Shown here piece after piece: positions 5,836 to 10,799 of a DNA stretch of 10,799 bases. This DNA is from an uncultured bacterium (GTDB taxonomy: Bacteria > Patescibacteriota > Minisyncoccia > Phycocordibacterales > UBA9973): NCBI GenBank assembly GCA_903821415.1, contig CAIJLF010000092.1, forward strand, positions 1 to 10,799. The letters run 5' to 3'. Numbering within the stretch: the stretch's first letter is position 1; each line of letters starts with the position of its first letter. The translations under genes and the position numbers were made by a program. The notes below the pieces were generated by a model that ran no database searches, was not told the DNA's origin, and was given only the letters and a program-made list of their open reading frames with translations.

Positions 5836-7134
5836 ATGAATCCTCAAAATAAAAAAATAAATAAAGATCCTTTTCAGTCAATAAAAGGTATGCGAGATAT
5901 CATAGACGAACAGTACTATCATTTTCAAGGGTTTTTTGAAAAGGCACAAGAGATAGCAGTTTACTATGGCTTTAAGCCCATAGAGACTCCTATCGTAGAA
6001 CAGGAGGGAGTTTTTACTTCTTCAATAGGCGAAGGTACAGACATCATAGACAAAGAAATGTACACTCTTAAGACAAAGGGTGGGGATCATCTAGCACTAC
6101 GTCCAGAACACACTGCAGGGCTCATGAGGAGCTATATAGAGCATGGTATGCAGTCTCTACCTCAACCATTACTATTTTACAGCTATGGACCAACTTTTAG
6201 ACATGATAATCCTCAAAAAGGACGTTATCGACAATTCTATCAATTTGATATGGATGTTTTGGGTAGTGAGAAAAGTATCCTTGACGCTCTTGTTATTAAA
6301 ACTACATGGACAATACTTGAAGAAGCAGGAGCAAAGAATTTATCTGTAGATATAAACTCCATTGGAGACAAAGAATGTAGAGCTTCTTACATCCGTGAGC
6401 TTGTTTCTTACTATAAGAAAAATATTAATACCCTCCCAGCTATCGACAGAGAAAGACTTAAAATCAATCCTCTTAGAATACTAGACTCTAAAGAAGAAAA
6501 AACTATAGAGCTTAATCAAAATGCCCCAGATACCCTTTCCAGCCTTTGCCCCGACTGCAAAAAACATTTTAAGGAAGTATTGGAATACCTAGAAAAAATG
6601 GAAATTCCATACAATATCAACAAGTGTTTAGTCCGTGGCCTTTCTTATTACACTAGAACTGTTATAGAAATAATGGTAGATGATGAAGAAACAGGAAAAA
6701 GAATAACAATAGCAGGTGGAGGAAGGTATGACTACTTGGCTAAACAGTTAGGTTCCAAAAAGGATGTATCGGCTGTCGGTATAGCCATCGGAGTAGATAG
6801 AGTAGTAGAAGCTCCTTGGTATTCAAAGCTCTCTCCTCGTATAATTAAGAAGCCAAAAATTTATTTTATCCAGCTTGGATTTGATGCTAAATTAAAATCT
6901 TTGAATGTTATTGAGATATTACGAAAAGGTAAAGTGCCCATAGCTCAGTCTATCTCAAAAGATAATCTAGGTGCCCAACTAGCAGTAGCAGAAAAGCTGG
7001 GTATGAGATATGCCATAATATTCGGACAAAAAGAAGCGATTGAAAATTCAGTTATATTTAGAGATATGAATAATAGATCTCAAGATACCGTTAAACTTCC
7101 GAATTTACTTGATTATATTAAGAATCTTAAATAA
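5836..7134 (+). CDS. hisS: Histidyl-tRNA synthetase
   Basis: A class II aminoacyl-tRNA synthetase of 432 residues that attaches histidine to tRNA-His. It has the KGMRDI start, the ETPIVE strand of motif 1, LALRPEHTAG (87-95), motif 2 (GPTFRHDNPQKGRYRQFYQ, 118-136), the histidine-binding loop LVRGLSYYTRTVIEI (265-279), AGGGRYDYL (293-301), motif 3 (GIAIGVDR, 315-322) and a C-terminal anticodon-binding domain from about residue 340. One residue stands out: the loop normally reads RGLDYY, but here Asp is replaced by Ser270 (codon TCT, 6643-6645). The catalytic Arg267 is kept. The length is normal and there is no frameshift, so I expect a working enzyme. It sits 5 bases after lepB and 6 bases before def, both without Shine-Dalgarno sequences, as part of one run. 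Confidence 0.95.
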   Translation: MNPQNKKINKDPFQSIKGMRDIIDEQYYHFQGFFEKAQEIAVYYGFKPIETPIVEQEGVFTSSIGEGTDIIDKEMYTLKTKGGDHLALRPEHTAGLMRSYIEHGMQSLPQPLLFYSYGPTFRHDNPQKGRYRQFYQFDMDVLGSEKSILDALVIKTTWTILEEAGAKNLSVDINSIGDKECRASYIRELVSYYKKNINTLPAIDRERLKINPLRILDSKEEKTIELNQNAPDTLSSLCPDCKKHFKEVLEYLEKMEIPYNINKCLVRGLSYYTRTVIEIMVDDEETGKRITIAGGGRYDYLAKQLGSKKDVSAVGIAIGVDRVVEAPWYSKLSPRIIKKPKIYFIQLGFDAKLKSLNVIEILRKGKVPIAQSISKDNLGAQLAVAEKLGMRYAIIFGQKEAIENSVIFRDMNNRSQDTVKLPNLLDYIKNLK

Positions 7135-7140
7135 AAATTT

Positions 7141-7704
7141 ATGATTAAAATTATTCAAAGTGAAGATCCAGTTTTGCGCAAAATTGCAAAGGAAGTTCCT
7201 ATTGATTTAATCACTAAACCGAAAATCAGAAAGATAGTTGGTGATATGATAGAAGCTCTTGATTCACAAAGTGATGGTGTGGCCATCGCAGCTCCACAGA
7301 TAGGAGTTTCTCTCCGTATATTCGTAGTATCTGGTAGAATCTTTGATGAAGATTTTATAAGTGGTAAGGGATCTACTGAAGGTAATTTATATATAAAAGT
7401 TCGCAAGCCCGACTTAGTTTTTATAAATCCAATTTTAAAAAAAATCTCTTCAGATAGAAAACTTTTATCTGAAGGTTGTCTTTCTGTCCGTCCAATTTAC
7501 GGTAAAGTCAGACGAGCAACTAGAGCTACCATAGAAGCTTATAATGAAAAAGGTGAAAAAATTGTTAAAAGTGGAAGTGGATTACTCGCCCATATCTTCC
7601 AGCATGAAAATGACCATTTAGACGGTGTTTTATTTATCGATAAAGCTAAAGATATGCATGAATCTTTAATAGACGAAGATTATGAAAACATTGATACTAA
7701 ATAA
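7141..7704 (+). CDS. def: Peptide deformylase
   Basis: Def removes the N-terminal formyl group from new proteins, using a metal held by one Cys and two His. All three motifs are present in 187 residues. Motif 1 is GVAIAAPQIG (46-55), usually GxGxAAxQ, so its second Gly is Ala here. Motif 2 is EGCLS with ligand Cys113. Motif 3 is QHENDHLDG with ligands His155 and His159 and catalytic Glu156. A stretch of about 17 residues (70-87) between motifs 1 and 2 is longer than in E. coli and includes charged residues. The C-terminal tail is acidic. It lies between hisS and fmt, 3 bases before the latter. The pairing with fmt is widespread, since the two enzymes remove and add the same formyl group. Confidence 0.96.
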   Translation: MIKIIQSEDPVLRKIAKEVPIDLITKPKIRKIVGDMIEALDSQSDGVAIAAPQIGVSLRIFVVSGRIFDEDFISGKGSTEGNLYIKVRKPDLVFINPILKKISSDRKLLSEGCLSVRPIYGKVRRATRATIEAYNEKGEKIVKSGSGLLAHIFQHENDHLDGVLFIDKAKDMHESLIDEDYENIDTK

Positions 7705-7707
7705 TAT

Positions 7708-8556
7708 ATGGCTACTCATAATTTAAAATTTATATTTTTTGGAACACCTGAAGTTGCTAGTAAGACACTAGAAATACTCAAAAAGAAAGGATACATACCA
7801 AAGGTTATAGTCACATCACAAGATAAGCCATCTGGGCGAGGGCTTGAGATGCACGAAACACCAGTAGCGATTTGGGCAAAGATAAATAATATTAAATGTT
7901 TAAAACCAGAAAAATTAACTCCAGAATTTATAGATAATTTGGAAACAACAGATCTCAATATTGTAGTCGCTTACGGTAAAATTATTCCAGAAATTCTAAT
8001 AAACAAACCAAAGTTAGGAACTATAAATATACATTACTCTCTACTTCCAAAATGGAGAGGTGCCTCACCTCTTGAGGCTAGCTTACTAAATGGAGACGAA
8101 GCAACCGGCATTAGTATCCAGCAGATGAAGTATAAATTAGACAGTGGACCTATTTTAATGGAAGAAGAAATTGGGATAAACATCGAAGAATCTAAAAGTG
8201 AGATACGGGATGAATTAATAAACCTCGGGGCCAATTGTCTTTCTGATATTCTTCCAAAAATTGAAAACAAAAGTATTAAGCCGAGACTTCAAGACGAAAC
8301 AAAAGCAACTTTTTGTAAAAAAATAAAAAAAGAAGACGGTGAAATAGACTTGAGTGAAAATCAGATGAAAATATGGAACAAATACAGAGCTTTTTATGGA
8401 TGGCCTGGAGTTTTCTTCTTTACTGAAAAGAATTCGAAAAGATTGAGAATTAAAATAACTGAAGCTACGTATGAAAACAACTCGTTTATAGTTAAACGAG
8501 TTGTTCCAGAAGGAAAGAAGGAGATTAGTTATGATGAGTTTTTAAAATGGAATTAA
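7708..8556 (+). CDS. fmt: Methionyl-tRNA formyltransferase
   Basis: Fmt transfers a formyl group from 10-formyl-tetrahydrofolate to initiator Met-tRNA. The 282-residue protein has the FFGTPEVASKTLEIL start, the folate-binding and catalytic stretch TINIHYSLLPKWRGASPLEA (Asn107, His109), and KLDSGPIL with Asp145. These correspond to E. coli Asn106, His108 and Asp144. The C-terminal beta-barrel that grips tRNA is present (RAFYGWPGVFFFT) but compact, making the protein about 30 residues shorter than the E. coli enzyme. It is the last gene of the lepB-hisS-def-fmt run. Its stop codon directly abuts the stop of the opposing hpf gene. A perfect inverted repeat at 8476-8505 lies within its last codons and probably serves as the hpf terminator. 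No good terminator for fmt itself is visible. Confidence 0.96.
   Translation: MATHNLKFIFFGTPEVASKTLEILKKKGYIPKVIVTSQDKPSGRGLEMHETPVAIWAKINNIKCLKPEKLTPEFIDNLETTDLNIVVAYGKIIPEILINKPKLGTINIHYSLLPKWRGASPLEASLLNGDEATGISIQQMKYKLDSGPILMEEEIGINIEESKSEIRDELINLGANCLSDILPKIENKSIKPRLQDETKATFCKKIKKEDGEIDLSENQMKIWNKYRAFYGWPGVFFFTEKNSKRLRIKITEATYENNSFIVKRVVPEGKKEISYDEFLKWN
8476..8505 (-). terminator. Terminator-like hairpin for hpf, embedded in the fmt coding sequence
   Basis: A perfect 13-bp stem (arms 8476-8488 and 8493-8505, loop of 4) contains AACTCG/CGAGTT. Read on the minus strand, it begins 52 bases after the hpf stop codon and ends in GTTTTC, a short T run. On the plus strand no T run follows. A perfect 13-bp stem inside codons is unlikely by chance, so a role in ending the opposing transcript is the simplest reading. 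Confidence 0.55.
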
Positions 8557-8940
8557 TTATTTTGATGTAATAGGATTCCTTTTGGAAATACCTTTTATCA
8601 TCTTTTTCACACTTATAGCTCCTCTTTTAAAAAGGGTATTTTTTCTATTTTTTTTGTTCTTGATTGATTTAATCATCTGATCCTTAGAATCATCGATAGC
8701 TTTATATAGATCATTCTTCTCAGATACAGTAAAAAACTTTTCTCCATCTATCGTTACATCGAATTCTGCTTTGAAGTAGTTACCCTGTTTATGATGATTC
8801 GTCGTCTTACCTACTTCTACATAAATATTTATATCTTGACCGGATTCTACAAACTTATTTATTGCTTCATTTTTTTTATCAACATAATCTCCTATAGCAG
8901 GAGTTAGATCCATATTGGTTGCTTTTATATTTGTGGCCAT
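8557..8940 (-). CDS. hpf: Ribosome hibernation promoting factor, short form (HPF/RaiA family)
   Basis: This 127-residue protein matches the HPF/RaiA (sigma-54 modulation) fold. Its N-terminal strand and helix (IKATNMDLTPAIGDYVDKK) align with the start of HPF, and residues 38-95 contain the later strands and the helix KNDLYKAIDDSKDQMIKSI, which matches the conserved DxYAAID helix. HPF binds the 30S decoding region and silences idle ribosomes. There is no long dimerisation domain. Instead a basic tail of about 30 residues (NRKNTLFKRGAISVKKMIKG and on) extends past the core, which is unlike E. coli HPF. From memory such tails recur in Parcubacteria; this was not checked. It has its own promoter (TATAAT 8972-8977), no Shine-Dalgarno sequence, and meets fmt tail-to-tail with no spacer. 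Confidence 0.88.
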   Translation of the reverse strand: MATNIKATNMDLTPAIGDYVDKKNEAINKFVESGQDINIYVEVGKTTNHHKQGNYFKAEFDVTIDGEKFFTVSEKNDLYKAIDDSKDQMIKSIKNKKNRKNTLFKRGAISVKKMIKGISKRNPITSK

Positions 8941-8971
8941 ATTTAAATATTAAATTACTAATAATACCTAT

Positions 8972-9000
8972 ATTATACTACCGTTTACTCTGGTAATAAA
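8972..9000 (-). promoter_or_regulatory. Promoter of hpf
   Basis: Reading leftward, TTTATT (8995-9000), a 17-base spacer and a perfect TATAAT (8972-8977) predict transcription from about 8965, a leader of about 25 bases. The boxes and spacing are identical to those before the MBL-fold gene at 2980-3008. A small 6-bp hairpin (9011-9027) lies between this promoter and the end of the upstream DUF167 gene. Confidence 0.6.
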
Positions 9001-9033
9001 TATCATAATTACCTTTAAAACAAAGGTCCGAAA

Positions 9034-9255
9034 TTACTTATTTACAGAAATTATTTTACTTGGACTCTGGTGTCCACTTATAATACGGACGGATTTAATA
9101 TTTATCTCAAATATATTTGCTATGATTTCTAATATTCTTGTATTTGCTAGGTTCCTCTCTGCTGGCTCTTTGACAGAAATTTCGAATCGATTGTCAGATT
9201 TCTCAGTAATCTTTTCTTTTTTTGCTCCTGCTTGTACTTTGACTTTTATATACAT
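9034..9255 (-). CDS. DUF167 / YggU family protein
   Basis: The 73-residue product matches the small DUF167 (YggU) fold: an N-terminal strand MYIKVKVQAGAKKEKI, then FEISVKEPAERNLANTRILE, corresponding to the usual motif with P..G.AN, and a closing VRIISGHQSPSKIISV that matches the family's ISG..S..K ending. In the AN motif, the Gly of the usual GKAN is missing (ERNLAN). The family's biochemical role is not established. I chose ATG 9255: an in-frame TTG at 9267 would overlap the upstream permease by 11 bases, while the ATG lies one base after its stop (TAA-T-ATG), a typical coupled junction. It probably shares the permease mRNA, though a functional link is not implied. Confidence 0.85.
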   Translation of the reverse strand: MYIKVKVQAGAKKEKITEKSDNRFEISVKEPAERNLANTRILEIIANIFEINIKSVRIISGHQSPSKIISVNK

Positions 9256-9256
9256 A

Positions 9257-10762
9257 TTATTTACCAAAGAAAATCATGCCTAGTACACCAACTATGATTA
9301 GATATGTCATACACGGTATAAATACCCCTTTTAGTATATCTATTTCCTTATTTTTAACCCTAACTACTGCTTCTGCTGTAAGTATATCGGCTAGTGCAAT
9401 CATATTCCCTGCTGCTGCTCCTACAACACCGAGAGAGAGTATGGCCTGCGAATTTAAACCAAGAGGAGTAGCTGCAGTATAAAATAAATGACCAAACAAA
9501 ATATTTGAAACTGTGACACTTCCTGTGATAAAACCACCAAAGGCCCCTATAAATGGAGCAAAGAATGGTAATAATGAAGTTTCAAAAAAGTGTGAGATAA
9601 TAGCGATAGCAGATGGAAGCTCAGTTGTATTTTGACCAGAATTTATCATTATTTGAACCATTGCAAGCATCGATACAATCACAAAAAATGGTGGTAGTGC
9701 TTCTTTAAAACCTTCTTTTATTGATACGATTAATACTTCCTTTTTACTTTTCCATATGAAGGCAACAATCAACCCCGCTAAAATAAATGCAAATCCTGGA
9801 TTGAATAAATTAAATACCTGCTTGAATCCTACATAAAAAGGAATCCCTACAGTGCCTAAGAAAACTTTTCCTGCAATTAATAATAAAACTAAAATAATAT
9901 ATGGTAAAAATGATTTAAAAGGAGACATAGTAGAAACTAAATCCTTCTCATCTTTAAGACTTAGATTTTCTTTAGGTACGAAAATTCCTAGTTTATTTGT
10001 TATCAATACTAATATTATAGCAACTGTAGCACCAAAAATGGATGGAAATTCTGGCCAAAATTTTGCAAATAGAATAGATGGAACAACGAACACAAACCCA
10101 GACCAAATAGCAAAAGGGAGAGCTCCAAAGAATTCCTTCTTCCTATTCTCTCTACCAAGTGTTATAGCCCAAAGCATAAATATTGGAACTATGATACCTA
10201 CACAATTCAAAAGTGATGCAAATAATGGAACAGAGGTAATTTTTAACCCTGCGAAACCGACATTTATAGGTGTCCCAGCTGCTCCAAACACTCCCGCTGT
10301 ACTATTTCCTAATAATCCAACTATTAACGCTCTTATGGGAGACAATCCTAATCCGATCAAAAGTGGTACTGCTATAGCTGCTGGAGTACCAAAGCCTGCT
10401 GTTCCCTCGAGGAATGCTTCAAAAAGCCAAGCAATAACTATTATCTGGACTCTATAATCGTGAGAGACGTGCTCTAGATAGTAAGAAATATTATTAATAA
10501 CCTTTAAGTCTTTTAATATTTCTAAAAAGAAAATCGCTCCAGATATGATGATAAGAATATCGAAAGCTACAAAGAATCCTTTGCCGAATGAGATAAATAG
10601 AAAGATAGGAAGTATCCCCCAGTAAAAGATGGCTAGAAGTACGTACATTATAAAAGTTATGAGCGAGGCCTTGAGTAATGAAGTTTTATAAATAAGAAGG
10701 AAAAATACAAAAAACAAAAATGGTATTAATGATAGTATTATAGGTAAATTATGCGTAATCAT
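9257..10762 (-). CDS. lctP: L-lactate permease (LctP/LldP family)
   Basis: A 501-residue, highly hydrophobic transporter with roughly 12-14 membrane segments, belonging to the lactate permease family that moves lactate (and glycolate) with protons. The family signature FLEGTAGFGTPAAIAVPLL is at about 117-135, followed by NSTAGVFGAAGTPINVG at 153-169. A second half-repeat contains FFAPFIGAFGGFITGS and NILFGHLFYTAA. It is somewhat shorter than E. coli LldP (551 residues), mainly at the N-terminus and in loops. In a fermentative cell with few pathways, lactate export is as plausible as uptake; the sequence cannot tell direction. The neighbouring genes give no metabolic clue. ATG 10762 is the first in-frame start and gives a normal hydrophobic N-terminus. 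No Shine-Dalgarno sequence is seen. Confidence 0.92.
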   Translation of the reverse strand: MITHNLPIILSLIPFLFFVFFLLIYKTSLLKASLITFIMYVLLAIFYWGILPIFLFISFGKGFFVAFDILIIISGAIFFLEILKDLKVINNISYYLEHVSHDYRVQIIVIAWLFEAFLEGTAGFGTPAAIAVPLLIGLGLSPIRALIVGLLGNSTAGVFGAAGTPINVGFAGLKITSVPLFASLLNCVGIIVPIFMLWAITLGRENRKKEFFGALPFAIWSGFVFVVPSILFAKFWPEFPSIFGATVAIILVLITNKLGIFVPKENLSLKDEKDLVSTMSPFKSFLPYIILVLLLIAGKVFLGTVGIPFYVGFKQVFNLFNPGFAFILAGLIVAFIWKSKKEVLIVSIKEGFKEALPPFFVIVSMLAMVQIMINSGQNTTELPSAIAIISHFFETSLLPFFAPFIGAFGGFITGSVTVSNILFGHLFYTAATPLGLNSQAILSLGVVGAAAGNMIALADILTAEAVVRVKNKEIDILKGVFIPCMTYLIIVGVLGMIFFGK

Positions 10763-10784
10763 TTTATTTTAGTTTAGTTCTTCT

Positions 10785-10790
10785 TTTATA
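10785..10790 (-). promoter_or_regulatory. Possible -10 box for the lactate permease gene
   Basis: TATAAA on the minus strand lies 22 bases before the ATG at 10762, which would give a short leader. The matching -35 would fall beyond the window edge, so the call rests on one box only. Confidence 0.3.
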
Positions 10791-10799
10791 AGTTTTAAA

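Noticed and set aside
8621..8656. Weak stem followed by long T runs on the plus strand, as a terminator for fmt
   Set aside because: CCTCTTTT/AAAAAGGG can form only a poor stem with almost no loop, and the T runs are explained by Lys/Asn codons of the opposing hpf gene.
9011..9027. 6-bp hairpin ACCTTT/AAAGGT just after the DUF167 gene
   Set aside because: It is well placed for a terminator but lacks a T run on the minus strand, so it is mentioned only as a possible weak one.
9852..10457. 201-codon open frame on the plus strand, opposite the lactate permease
   Set aside because: It lies wholly antisense to a well-supported membrane protein, has low-complexity Asn/Pro/Lys-rich composition typical of an antisense shadow, and shows no known motif.
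1..10799. Alternative genetic code (UGA as Gly or Trp, as in Gracilibacteria/SR1)
   Set aside because: All genes are open without in-frame TGA, Trp is encoded by TGG, and every visible gene end is TAA, so the standard bacterial code suffices.

Overview
The window looks like ordinary chromosome of a low-GC member of the Candidate Phyla Radiation (Patescibacteria), most likely Parcubacteria. The grounds are AT-rich sequence, short tightly packed housekeeping genes, no recognisable Shine-Dalgarno sequence before any gene, and family features I associate with that group: a degenerate metallo-beta-lactamase-fold protein next to gyrA, a short hibernation factor with a basic RGA.S..KK tail, and a four-domain S1 protein. 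The lineage call is inference. The standard genetic code fits: every gene with a visible end stops at TAA, and Trp is TGG.

Layout, left to right. Minus strand 1-2973: the 5' part of gyrA (running off the left edge), a small single-pass membrane protein ending 2 bases before it, and a degenerate MBL-fold protein with a probably leaderless promoter. A 229-base divergent region (2974-3202) then holds the promoter and a structured leader, with an intrinsic-terminator-like hairpin, for a plus-strand S1-domain protein (3203-4339). S1 converges on pth (peptidyl-tRNA hydrolase, minus) across a long nested inverted repeat that should terminate both. Upstream of pth is a 203-base region with overlapping divergent promoters, a 121-bp imperfect hairpin with a GC-rich core, and a 33-codon ORF. 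It separates pth from the plus-strand run lepB-hisS-def-fmt (5234-8556). That run converges, with no spacer, on a minus-strand ribosome hibernation factor. Last come a DUF167/YggU protein and a LctP-type lactate permease (minus, TAA-T-ATG junction).

Functionally this is mainly a translation neighbourhood. Fmt formylates initiator Met-tRNA, Def removes the formyl group, HisS charges tRNA-His, Pth recycles peptidyl-tRNA, S1 binds mRNA and HPF silences idle ribosomes. Gyrase, signal peptidase I and a lactate permease are added. There is no mobile element, CRISPR array, rRNA or tRNA that I can see, and no complete new multigene system. The most interesting signals are in the non-coding gaps: the pth leader, the S1 leader, and a perfect 13-bp terminator-like hairpin inside the fmt coding sequence that probably ends the opposing hpf transcript.
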